Assembly: GCF_030124145.1 (NCBI RefSeq)
Contig: NZ_JASKMS010000003.1
Span: 62,001 to 126,000, forward strand
Direction of reading: 5' to 3'
Origin: Streptomyces sp. 378
GTDB taxonomy: Bacteria; Actinomycetota; Actinomycetes; Streptomycetales; Streptomycetaceae
Length of the DNA stretch: 64,000 nt
The notes under the pieces were generated by a model, which was not told the origin of the DNA, did no database searches, and saw only the letters and a program-made list of their open reading frames with translations. The first letter of the stretch is position 1, and each line of letters starts with the position of its first letter. This document shows, one piece after another, positions 43,979 to 51,655 of the stretch. Made by a program: the position numbers and the translations under genes.

Positions 43979-44869
43979 ATGGTGAGTGGTCTTGTTGTCG
44001 TGGGTGTGGACGGTTCGGCGTCGAGTCTGGCCGCAGTGGAGGTCGCCGCAGGGGAGGCGCGGTCACGCGGGGCGGGGCTGAGAGTGGTACACGCGTTTGT
44101 CTGGCCCGCGATGCACGTACCGTTGGGGCCGTCGCCGCTGGGACCGCCGGAGGGCGGGCTGCGGAACATGGTCGATCGCCTGGTGACCGAAGCGGTCGAG
44201 CGGGCGCGGGCGGTGGCGCCGGACATCCATGTCAGTCATGTGGTGCTGACCGGTGAGCCGTTGACGGTTCTCGAGGCGCAGTCGCGTGCCGCGGAGTTGA
44301 TGGTGATCGGTTCCCGGGGCATGGGCGGGTTCGTCGGGCTGCTGGTGGGCTCGACGGCGGTGCATCTGGCGGCGCACGGCCGGTGTCCGGTACTCGTCGT
44401 GCGCGAGCAGCCGCACGCCGACGGTCCGATCGTGCTGGGCGTCGACGGCTCGGCCGCGGGGCAGAAGGCGGTGGATTTCGCCTTCGCCGAGGCCGCCCTG
44501 CGGAACGCGCCGTTGGTGGCGCTCAACACCTGGACCACGTGGAATGCGCCGATGCCCGCCCCGCAGGATCCGTCAGAGCCGTACGCGAACCCCCCGGGAG
44601 CGCTGGCCGAGGAGGAGGAGCGGCTGCTCGCCGAGGCGCTCGCCGGCCGTCAGGAGCGCTACCCCGGTGTGGCGGTGCAACACCGGGTGGTGCACGGCGG
44701 GACGAGGGAGGCGCTGATCGAGGCGAGCCGGTCCGCTCAGCTGCTGGTGGTCGGCGCCCGGGGACGCGGCGGCTTCGCCGGGCTGCTCCTGGGGTCGGTC
44801 AGCCAGGCCCTCCTGCACCACGCGCACTGCCCGGTCGCGGTGGTACGGGGCACGACAGAGCGTCACTGA
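43979..44869 (+). CDS. Universal stress protein, tandem two-domain with both ATP loops intact
   Basis: In this 296-residue protein both domains keep the G-x2-G-x9-G(S/T) loop: GSRGMGGFVGLLVGST and GARGRGGFAGLLLGSVSQ. The other two intact USPs keep only the first. The first domain starts VVVGVDGSASSLAAVEVAAG and the second IVLGVDGSAAGQKAVDFAFA. ATG 43979 lies only two bases after GAGGAGG, so the GTG at 43982 may be the real start. Two regulator-type boxes are upstream. Confidence 0.87.
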   Translation: MVSGLVVVGVDGSASSLAAVEVAAGEARSRGAGLRVVHAFVWPAMHVPLGPSPLGPPEGGLRNMVDRLVTEAVERARAVAPDIHVSHVVLTGEPLTVLEAQSRAAELMVIGSRGMGGFVGLLVGSTAVHLAAHGRCPVLVVREQPHADGPIVLGVDGSAAGQKAVDFAFAEAALRNAPLVALNTWTTWNAPMPAPQDPSEPYANPPGALAEEEERLLAEALAGRQERYPGVAVQHRVVHGGTREALIEASRSAQLLVVGARGRGGFAGLLLGSVSQALLHHAHCPVAVVRGTTERH

Positions 44870-46224
44870 GGGCGCCGGTCGTGGGGTCCGGAAGCGGGCC
44901 CCGCGACCGTGGCGGGCAACGGGGCTGTGGCGCGGGTGGGGGCGAAACGGGTGAGGACGGGTCCGCAGACGGCCAGGAGCATCACATAAGTGGTGACCAG
45001 GGCTCCGAGGCGGTCCTGGGCGGGACCGGCCAGGCCGATGATGACGACGGAGAACTCTCCGCGGGCGATGAGCGCGGTTCCGGCCCGCAGCCGGCCGCGG
45101 CGGCCCGCACCGTCGCGGCCGGCTGCGTACCAGCCGGTGGCCAGCTTCGTGGCCGCGCCGACCTGGAAGGCATTGACGCGGGTGCCGAGGTCGAGTTCGT
45201 GGCCGTCCTGGTCGACGAGGGTTACGTCCACGGCCGCGCCGGCGGAGTGGGGCGCGATCTCCGGCGGCGAGACGTACCGGCTGGCGGCCTGGTGCAGCTG
45301 CTCAGCCGTCCAGCCGGGGTGAGCGGAGGCCAGCTCGTTTCGGTACTCGGTGAAGTAGTGCTGCTGTAGGGCCAGCGGCCGGTAGCCCTCGATGAACAGC
45401 AGGTCGGTGCCGGCGGGCAGGAGCGAGCGGGCGTTCTCCAGCCGGGCGAGGACGCCCTCGCGGACGTGGGCGAACGCGCCCAGTGGATCTTGCTTGCGGG
45501 GATCGACGCGGAAGCTGTGGTCACGCACGTCGACGAGCGGCTCCCCGCACTCGCGCACCGTGATCGCGGCGACCCGTGGATCGGACATCAACACCAGAGG
45601 GTTCATCGAGTCTCCCCGCGACGGTTTGCACTGCGGTGGCGGGATGGGGGAGGCAGCGGCCAGGTCGGTTTCGCCCATGATTCGCGCGGCGGTGTCCTGC
45701 AGCGTGCTGTCGGCCGGGATCACGGTCTCCAGACCGCCGGGCAGCAGATCCAGCTCGCGGTACCAGGAGGCGAGGTGGCTGTCGGTGACTTCCGTCAGGT
45801 ACGCGGCATCCGCCTTCGACGCGTGTCGGACAAACGTCGATTCCAGCGGCACGTCCAGGTAGTAGCAGCGGGAGACACCGCGGTGGTCCCGCACCAGAGA
45901 CGTGATCAAGTGGCTGTAGCGGTCGGCGTACAGGATCCCCTCAAGCACCACGTGAAAGCCGGCGTTCAGTGCTTCGCGCGCGATCCTGCCCAGCAGGGCG
46001 ATGTTGGCGCCACGCGCGGTGTCGTGTTCCCTGAGCACGTTCCGGCGGATCACGTCCTGGCCCACGACCGCGATACCGCGGCCGTAGTGATCTCGCAGGC
46101 CCTGGGCCACGCTTGACTTGCCTGACGCCGAGTTGCCGCGGATCACCACCAGACGGGTGTCATCACGGCCGACCGCAGTTGCAGTGGACACACGACGGTG
46201 TGCGCCGCTCGGAGTGCCGGTCAT
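44863..46224 (-). CDS. Chimeric ORF: P-loop kinase - truncated VanX-like dipeptidase - antiporter tail
   Basis: One uninterrupted 453-codon frame holds three unrelated parts. Residues 1-205 are a P-loop kinase-like domain (VIRGNSASGKSSVAQGL, VVLEGILYADRYSHLI). From the internal ATG 45606 (GGGGAG upstream) comes a VanX-type D-Ala-D-Ala dipeptidase (IEGYRPLALQQHYFTEYRNE, zinc motif PHSAGAAVDVTL) that stops before the catalytic Glu-His end. It runs in frame into the last 85 residues of a Kef-type cation:proton antiporter (LRAGTALIARGEFSVVIIGL). The kinase may act with the upstream Nudix gene, whose stop overlaps its start. The dipeptidase and antiporter parts are surely inactive. Confidence 0.72.
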   Translation of the reverse strand: MTGTPSGAHRRVSTATAVGRDDTRLVVIRGNSASGKSSVAQGLRDHYGRGIAVVGQDVIRRNVLREHDTARGANIALLGRIAREALNAGFHVVLEGILYADRYSHLITSLVRDHRGVSRCYYLDVPLESTFVRHASKADAAYLTEVTDSHLASWYRELDLLPGGLETVIPADSTLQDTAARIMGETDLAAASPIPPPQCKPSRGDSMNPLVLMSDPRVAAITVRECGEPLVDVRDHSFRVDPRKQDPLGAFAHVREGVLARLENARSLLPAGTDLLFIEGYRPLALQQHYFTEYRNELASAHPGWTAEQLHQAASRYVSPPEIAPHSAGAAVDVTLVDQDGHELDLGTRVNAFQVGAATKLATGWYAAGRDGAGRRGRLRAGTALIARGEFSVVIIGLAGPAQDRLGALVTTYVMLLAVCGPVLTRFAPTRATAPLPATVAGPASGPHDRRPQ

Positions 46225-47714
46225 GTGCGCCAGCCCGTCTCGCTGTACAGGTCCCCGTTCTGGATCTTTGCGATGGCTTGGCGGGTGTAGGAAACGAGGT
46301 TGTCGGGCAGCGCGGCGGGATCCCAGAACGTCCACTGGGTGCACTTGTCCGGCTCGCGCAGTTCCGGCTCGCCGGTCCACGTGCGAGCGCGGAAGAACAA
46401 GCCCACGCGGGGCCGGTCCCCAGCGCGGTCGATGTGGTGGACGACATGGACGAGTTCGACGTCCCGGCGCTCGACGCGCAGTCCGGCTTCCTCCCGTGCC
46501 TCCCTGATCAGGCAGGTGATGGCGCTCTCCTGCTCGCAGTGGCCGGCCAGGACGTGCCAGGTGGACGGCGCGAACGCGGAGTCGGGGTGGCGCAGCCCGA
46601 GCAGCACCGTCCCGTCGGGCCGCTCCAGGTAGAGGTGGACGCCGATGACGTTGAGGACCGTGCCGTGCGGCGAAGCTGGGCGGCGCTCCTCGTGCGACGA
46701 GAGCCCGCTCTGCGACGCAGTGCTGGAAGCGTTGGCCGGGAGGCTGGCGGCGTGGCGCCGTACGAGATCGCTGGTGGTGTCTGCGATGCGCAGGCGGTGG
46801 AGGTCGTCGAGGGCGAACCAGGCCAGCATCACCCCTTCCGTCAGACGGAGTTCGCGGGGATCGCCGTTCCAGCGGCCGGCGTAGATGGCGATGGGCACGC
46901 TCGCGCCGGCGTCGTCGGAGGCGTACTCGGTGCCGAACGGGGTCAGGTCGGCGATGTCGAGGCCGGCTTCCTCGGCCAGTTCCCGCCGCACGGTGTGTTC
47001 CAGGGTGGCGTCCTGGGGCTCTCGACCGCCGCCCAGCAGGGACCACATGCCCGGCTCCCAGATCCGGCCGGGGAAGTAGTCGCGCAGGTGGAGCAGGTAC
47101 TCGCCTCGGTCGTTGTAGATCAGGGCGGAGGCGTTGGCCGCATCCGGTTCGGTCTTGGGCGGGAGCTTGAGCAGCTTCTCGCGCAGTGAGGGGGAGGACA
47201 CCCTGTCCACGGGACGCCACTCGATGCCGCCGACCTCTCCTTCCTGCAGCACCACGGGCACATCTGTTGAGGGGTGCAGGCGGAAGAGGAACCGGAGGTC
47301 GAAGTGCTGGTGGCCGGGTTCGCCTTTGCCTGGGTGGGCGTCGATGTCGTGGATGTCGATGTCGAACGGCACTGCCTCATAGCCGGGCCACGGTGCCACG
47401 GCCTGCGGCGGGATCCCGGTCTCCTCGTGGAGCTCCCGCAGCGCCGCTGATGCCAGGGACTCGTCGGTGGGCTCGGGGTGTCCGCCGGGGGCGAGGACCT
47501 TCCCGCTCGCCAGGGGCAGCACGTGCAGGACGCGGCCGAGCGGGTCGACGACCATCGCGCCGCAGGTGACGTGTCCGGTGAAGGTGGAGCGGCAGGCGAT
47601 GTCGGTGGGACGTTCGAGGGCGGCAAGGAGGACACCGAGCTGCTCGCGCTCGTGAGGGTGGCGAGCGAGGTAGGTCTCGACGGTGGTGCGGATGTGGTCG
47701 TGCGACAACGGCAT
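46221..47714 (-). CDS. Triple Nudix-domain protein
   Basis: The 497-residue protein contains three Nudix domains in a row. Domain 1 has GGHPEPTDESLASAALRELH + EET, domain 2 GGGREPQDATLEHTVRRELA + EEAG, and domain 3 GHCEQESAITCLIREAREEA. The metal-binding REUxEE core is present in all three; the first residues of box 3 are GH instead of GG. Substrates are unknown; nucleotide or modified-dNTP clean-up is the family theme. The stop overlaps the start of the kinase ORF (ATGA), suggesting an operon. Confidence 0.85.
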   Translation of the reverse strand: MPLSHDHIRTTVETYLARHPHEREQLGVLLAALERPTDIACRSTFTGHVTCGAMVVDPLGRVLHVLPLASGKVLAPGGHPEPTDESLASAALRELHEETGIPPQAVAPWPGYEAVPFDIDIHDIDAHPGKGEPGHQHFDLRFLFRLHPSTDVPVVLQEGEVGGIEWRPVDRVSSPSLREKLLKLPPKTEPDAANASALIYNDRGEYLLHLRDYFPGRIWEPGMWSLLGGGREPQDATLEHTVRRELAEEAGLDIADLTPFGTEYASDDAGASVPIAIYAGRWNGDPRELRLTEGVMLAWFALDDLHRLRIADTTSDLVRRHAASLPANASSTASQSGLSSHEERRPASPHGTVLNVIGVHLYLERPDGTVLLGLRHPDSAFAPSTWHVLAGHCEQESAITCLIREAREEAGLRVERRDVELVHVVHHIDRAGDRPRVGLFFRARTWTGEPELREPDKCTQWTFWDPAALPDNLVSYTRQAIAKIQNGDLYSETGWRT

Positions 47715-47759
47715 GGGGCTACCTCAGAGGGGCGTGGAGCGGGAGGAGTCGAGGCGGGG

Positions 47760-48265
47760 TGCGTGTTCGGGTCAGCTCAGCCGCATCCCCTCCACAGGGA
47801 TCTCCTCGATGGCGGCGGAGCGAGCGGTGGGCAGGCCCCCACCGCTCGCGTGCCGTCTCCGCCGCGAGCTGGGCTTGCCGCGCGCCGGGCGGGCCCCAGC
47901 CCAGCAGGGCGGCTGCCTGGGCGGGGGTGGCGAGCAGGCGGGCGAAGGGGTGGCCGGAGGCGGGGTCGACGGCCGCCGGCCCGATGCCGGTGACCCGGGC
48001 GGCCAGGCGGAGCCGGGCATTGGGCCCCACTCCGCCGCAGACCTCGCCGGTCTCGTGTGATGTTGTCGCGCATCGTCAGCGGCAGGTACGTGAACTTCTG
48101 CGGCACCAGCGCGACGTGCTTCCACAACCCCCACGGGTCCAGGTACGCGGTGGAGGCGTGGTCCCAGGCCACGTCGCCTTCGGTGGGCAGCAGCAGCTCG
48201 CACAGTAGGCGCGAGAGGGTCGTCTTGCCGGAGCCGTTCTCCCCGACCAGCGCCCTCTCGAACAC
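47760..48265 (-). pseudogene. ABC transporter ATP-binding domain remnant
   Basis: The frame ALVGENGSGKTTLSRLLCEL, then AYLDPWGLWKHVALVPQKF and TYLPLTMRDNITR contains Walker A and the Q-loop of an exporter-type ABC ATPase. After about 48050 it degenerates, and no signature LSGGQ, Walker B or H-loop is readable. The membrane domain before Walker A is missing too. The left part of the interval shows no further homology. Confidence 0.7.
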
Positions 48266-48415
48266 CGGCCTCCTGCGGTTCGTCGTCCGGCGCGGTCCCC
48301 TTGGGGGGTTGCGGCGGCTGGTCCTGAGTGATGGCCGAGGTCATCGTTCCCCCTAGGACGGTCGCTGCGGCAGAGTCGTGAGGTCTAACGACACGGCTGC
48401 GATATCGAACACACG

Positions 48416-48961
48416 TCATTCGGTCGTGCTGGGGAGCCCGCTATTTCCTGCGTCGGGGGACCCTGCGGGCGCGGGATCCCTGGTCTGGCTTGGAGCGCCT
48501 GCGGGCAGGAAATGGCCGAAACGCCGACACCGCCAAACAGCGTGGGCAGCACGGCGGGCCATCCCGGTCGTCCCCTCCTGGCCGGGATCTGGTTCGGCCT
48601 GCAGCAGCCTTTCCAGCTCTGTTTCGGCGTGGCCGACCGCGCCCGTCAGAGCCTCATGGTGGTGGGCGGACAGGACGCCGGATCCCAGTCCGGCCGCGGC
48701 GATCACCGCGTTGAGCGCGTCTGTCGCCCCGTCGTCCAGGGCAGACGCGGCGACGGGGTGGTGCAGTGCGTCTCGTGCGGCGTAGGCGTCGAGTCGGGCG
48801 ACGCTGACGACGGAGTCGACTACGCGGGCGGCATGTCGTCCGGTGCGGTCCAGGTCCAGGGCTGACAGGCCCGTCCGGTCCAGGCCCTGCTCCATCAGGG
48901 CCATGATCTTGATCTGGCGGCCATGGAGGAGCCGGTTGCCCATGCCGCGACGCTGGGCCAT
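48416..48961 (-). CDS. Hypothetical protein
   Basis: An 181-codon frame (MAQRRGMGNRLLHGRQIKIM; LDAYAARDALHHPVAASALD; EALTGAVGHAETELERLLQA) has moderately high third-position GC and a helical, charged composition. No family is recognised. Upstream and downstream sequences are gene remnants or non-coding, so it may itself be decaying. The overlapping plus-strand frame at 48512 is less protein-like. Confidence 0.35.
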   Translation of the reverse strand: MAQRRGMGNRLLHGRQIKIMALMEQGLDRTGLSALDLDRTGRHAARVVDSVVSVARLDAYAARDALHHPVAASALDDGATDALNAVIAAAGLGSGVLSAHHHEALTGAVGHAETELERLLQAEPDPGQEGTTGMARRAAHAVWRCRRFGHFLPAGAPSQTRDPAPAGSPDAGNSGLPSTTE

Positions 48962-49190
48962 GGCGTCGGCCGCATCGGTTCACCGCCCGATCCGGGCGAG
49001 GGCGCAGGCGCCGGCCACGAGCAGGGTGACGTCAACATACAGGTCAGGCGCACATGTGGTGAGGCAACACAGTTCGAGGGTTGGCTCTGCGTGCGGCCAC
49101 TATGCCGACTCGCGGAAGGGTGGTTCAGCGACTCGAAGCCGCTCGCAACGAGTGCCGGCCGGGACGCGTAGTCCGGGATGATCCGACGGT
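48962..49190. other. Non-coding stretch upstream of the DUF1622 operon
   Basis: No gene or clear signal is seen. The region is of mixed composition with stop codons in most frames, and leads into the 41-bp tandem repeats at 49191. Confidence 0.4.
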
Positions 49191-49272
49191 GCGGTGCGGA
49201 TGCCGGACCCATCGGTATCGAGTGCGGACGAGCGGTGCGGATGCCGGACCCATCGGTATCGAGTGCGGACGG
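49191..49272 (+). repeat. Two 41-bp direct repeats carrying box-like palindromes
   Basis: The unit GCGGTGCGGATGCCGGACCC followed by ATCGGTATCGAGTGCGGAC occurs at 49191-49231 and 49232-49272 with one mismatch at the end. Read on the other strand each unit contains ACCGATGGGTCC, close to the island's regulatory box. The copies are exactly 41 bp (four helical turns) apart and end 18 bp before the DUF1622 start. Confidence 0.85.
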
Positions 49273-49290
49273 GCGGGTACTCAATCGATC

Positions 49291-49710
49291 ATGATTTTGT
49301 CGCTGGAGTTGTTGCCCGAGTCCGCGCTGCGCGAGGCGATCGGCTTCCTCGTGCGGCTGATCGAGTCGGCCGGTGCTCTGATCATCTTCGTGGGAGCGGT
49401 CTGGGCGTTCTGGCGGTTCGTGTCCTCGGGCCTGCGCGGCGGTGGCCGGGTCGAGGAGTTCAACCGCATCCGGTTGGGACTGGGACGCTTCCTGGTCCTC
49501 GGACTCGAGTTCCAGCTGGCGGGTGATGTGCTGCGCACGGCGGTGGCGCCGAGCTTCACCGAGATCGGTCAGCTCGCCGCCATCGCGGCCATCCGTACCG
49601 CGTTGAACTACTTCCTGGGCCGGGAGATCGCGCAGGAGCGCGCCGAGCTGCGGAACACCGAATCGTCCCGGTCTCACGCCGGGCACGACGGTGAGGGGAA
49701 GAAGACGTGA
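49291..49710 (+). CDS. DUF1622 small membrane protein
   Basis: In the 139-residue protein two hydrophobic helices (AIGFLVRLIESAGALIIFVG and ALWF-like following segment) surround the conserved FNRIRLGLGRFLVLGLEFQL and ILRT-like VLRTAVAP block of DUF1622. Function is unknown. ATG 49291 was chosen; the frame upstream only translates the 41-bp repeats. The stop overlaps the next GTG by 4 bp, and the third gene is also coupled, giving a three-gene membrane operon. Confidence 0.8.
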   Translation: MILSLELLPESALREAIGFLVRLIESAGALIIFVGAVWAFWRFVSSGLRGGGRVEEFNRIRLGLGRFLVLGLEFQLAGDVLRTAVAPSFTEIGQLAAIAAIRTALNYFLGREIAQERAELRNTESSRSHAGHDGEGKKT

Positions 49711-49997
49711 GCGAGTGGCTGAACGCCGCCGCTGTGCTGATCACCGCGTTCGGGCTCCTGTCGGCCGTGGCGGCCTACCGGACAGTGCGCGCCGTCGGCT
49801 CCGCCCTGGCGGTGCTGCTCGACTTCCTGGTCGCCGCCGGTCTCGTCCGCCTCGCCGGCGACCTGTCCTGGGACGGCATCCTGCTCGCGGCTGCCGTCGT
49901 CGCCGTACGAAAACTCATCAGCGTGGGACTGGCCACCGCGCGCCACACCGCAGGAGTGTCGGTGCGCGGCGTTCTGCATCCGGAGGGACGCAGGTGA
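49707..49997 (+). CDS. Small membrane protein of unknown function
   Basis: This 96-residue product has about three short hydrophobic segments (AAAVLITAFGLLSAVAAY; ALAVLLDFLVAAGLVRLA; ILLAAAVVAVRKLISVG). It starts at GTG overlapping the DUF1622 stop, and its own stop overlaps the next start. It is likely a partner of the other two membrane proteins. No family was recognised with certainty. Confidence 0.72.
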   Translation: MSEWLNAAAVLITAFGLLSAVAAYRTVRAVGSALAVLLDFLVAAGLVRLAGDLSWDGILLAAAVVAVRKLISVGLATARHTAGVSVRGVLHPEGRR

Positions 49998-50881
49998 GCG
50001 GGGGAGCGGGCTGGCTCGTCACACTGATCGGCGCGATACTCGCCGTGGCCGTCCTGCGGGACGTGTTCCACACCCTGTGGCGCCCCACGGGGCGGGGGGA
50101 GGCGAGCAGGTGGGTGACAGCCGGGCTGTGGCGGTTGGCCCGCCGGATCGACGTCGGCGGCCGGGTCGTCTCGGTGACCGGTCCGCTGGCGCTGGCCATG
50201 GTGGCCGCCCTCTGGACCATGACGATGATCCTGGGCTGGGCGCTGATCTACTGGCCGCACCTGCCGGGCGGCTTCTCCTACTCCAGCGACCTGAACCCGG
50301 CGCAACGCACCGGATTCCTCGACGCGCTGTACCTGTCCGCGGTCACGGTGGCCACCCTGGGGTTCGGCGACATCGTTCCGGCCGACGGCTGGCTGCGCAT
50401 CGCCGCACCTCTTGAAGCGCTCATCGGCTTCGCCCTGCTCACGGCCGTCGTCTCCTGGATCTCCCAGGTGTATCCCGCGGTCACCCGCCGCAGGACCCTC
50501 GCCCTGCGTCTGGCGATACTGCGGAGGGCCGGGCACCCCGCCGACCGGTTCGGCCCCACCATGACGGCGAGCCTGCTGACGAGCCTCGCCGCCGACGTGA
50601 CGCAGGTCCGGGTCGATCTCAACCAGCACGCCGAGGCCTACTACTTCCACGATGCCGAGGACGACACGTCCCTGGCCGCGATGGCGGGCTACGCCGCTGA
50701 CCTGGCCGTCCAGGGGCAGATGTCAGCCAGCGTCGAGGTCCGCACCGGCGCCGCCCTCCTCGGCCGTGCCCTGGAAGACTTCACCAGGGTTCTGAACCGG
50801 GAGTTCCTCCGTCTGGACACGGACGACGCCATGACGATCCTGCACGCCTACGCGACCGACCGCAGGCGGCGACTGGCCTGA
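49994..50881 (+). CDS. Two-helix potassium-channel-like membrane protein
   Basis: The 295-residue protein has an N-terminal membrane helix and two more helices flanking a pore loop with the filter TVATLGFGDIVP, a variant of the K+ channel TVGYGD. About 130 cytoplasmic residues follow (LRLAILRRAGHPADRFGPTM onward). It is probably an ion channel of the Ion_trans_2 type; Leu-Gly-Phe in the filter leaves selectivity open. GTG 49994 overlaps the preceding stop, so it belongs to the DUF1622 operon. Confidence 0.82.
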   Translation: MSGGAGWLVTLIGAILAVAVLRDVFHTLWRPTGRGEASRWVTAGLWRLARRIDVGGRVVSVTGPLALAMVAALWTMTMILGWALIYWPHLPGGFSYSSDLNPAQRTGFLDALYLSAVTVATLGFGDIVPADGWLRIAAPLEALIGFALLTAVVSWISQVYPAVTRRRTLALRLAILRRAGHPADRFGPTMTASLLTSLAADVTQVRVDLNQHAEAYYFHDAEDDTSLAAMAGYAADLAVQGQMSASVEVRTGAALLGRALEDFTRVLNREFLRLDTDDAMTILHAYATDRRRRLA

Positions 50882-51009
50882 CCCGGCCGAGCGGATCTTT
50901 CGTCTTTCAACCGAGCACTCCGACGACCGGGATTCGGCGGCGGTGGCCCGGCCGTGTCAGCGCGGCATCGTGCTCGTGAGCGTGCCGAGCCAGGCGGCGA
51001 AGACCAGTG

Positions 51010-51276
51010 CTATCGCGCAGCCGCGGCATGGCGTTTGAGCAGGTCGGGCCGCAGCGAGGCATACCGGGCTTCGTACGTGCCGCGGAGCTGTTCGGCCCGC
51101 GCGACCGTCGTGCGGAGCATCCGGCGGGTCAGTTCGAGTCGATGGTGCACGTAGACCTGTGCCACCTCCTCGCACTGCGCGCTGGTGAGCCAGTCCAGTG
51201 CGGCGCACAGGGCGGCTGCTTCGTCCCGAGCCGCCGTGCGGTGACCGTGCGTGTCTCGGGCGCCTTGCCGCAGCAC
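51010..51276 (-). CDS. Small helical protein, hypothetical
   Basis: An 88-residue frame (AALDWLTSAQCEEVAQVYVH; HRLELTRRMLRTTVARAEQL) looks like a real alpha-helical protein with Arg-rich amphipathic helices. No family is recognised. The start at 51276 is uncertain. It lies just downstream of the YrhK-like gene on the same strand. Confidence 0.5.
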   Translation of the reverse strand: MLRQGARDTHGHRTAARDEAAALCAALDWLTSAQCEEVAQVYVHHRLELTRRMLRTTVARAEQLRGTYEARYASLRPDLLKRHAAAAR

Positions 51277-51327
51277 GGGGCAATCCGGTTGGAGCTGGTG
51301 ATCACGCCCCTGCCCCGGCCGGCGTGC

Positions 51328-51558
51328 TCAACCGGGGGAACCGCGGCTCCTGCGAGCGTGCCGGACGAACACCTCTCCCACGGTCCCGACGAACATGCCC
51401 AGCGAACCGGCCACGAAAAGCCACAGAGCGACCCGCTCCAGACTGGGGAACAGGAAGAACACACTCCCCACCAGGAACGTGGTGTTGCCGAATCCGCCGA
51501 TGATCAGGTGGATCAGCGGGAAGTCCTGGAGCAGATACCTCTTGAATCGGGTCGACAA
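51328..51558 (-). CDS. YrhK-like small membrane protein
   Basis: The 76-residue frame from TTG 51558 (GGAGGG 6-8 bases upstream) encodes FKRYLLQDFPLIHLIIGGFG, FLVGSVFFLFPSLERVALWL and FVAGSLGMFVGTVGE. Two membrane helices with F-x-GSVFFLxPS and the repeated GS/GM pattern match the YrhK domain. An ATG at 51624 is possible but would add 22 residues unlike the family. Function is unknown. Confidence 0.7.
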   Translation of the reverse strand: MSTRFKRYLLQDFPLIHLIIGGFGNTTFLVGSVFFLFPSLERVALWLFVAGSLGMFVGTVGEVFVRHARRSRGSPG

Positions 51559-51655
51559 GCCGTGTCCCTCCCGGAGTTGGTCGTGTGCTGTGCGCAACAG
51601 GACCGGTGGGTACCACCCCGGCACAGGAGGAAAACACCTCGACGGCTCGTGATGA

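Noticed and set aside
46225..47220. Upstream extension of the chimeric kinase ORF
   Set aside because: It is the antisense/out-of-frame shadow of the triple Nudix gene; the kinase start at 46224 overlaps the Nudix stop in the usual coupled way.
49191..49272. CRISPR-like repeats
   Set aside because: There are only two adjacent copies with no spacers and no cas genes; they are direct repeats before a promoter.
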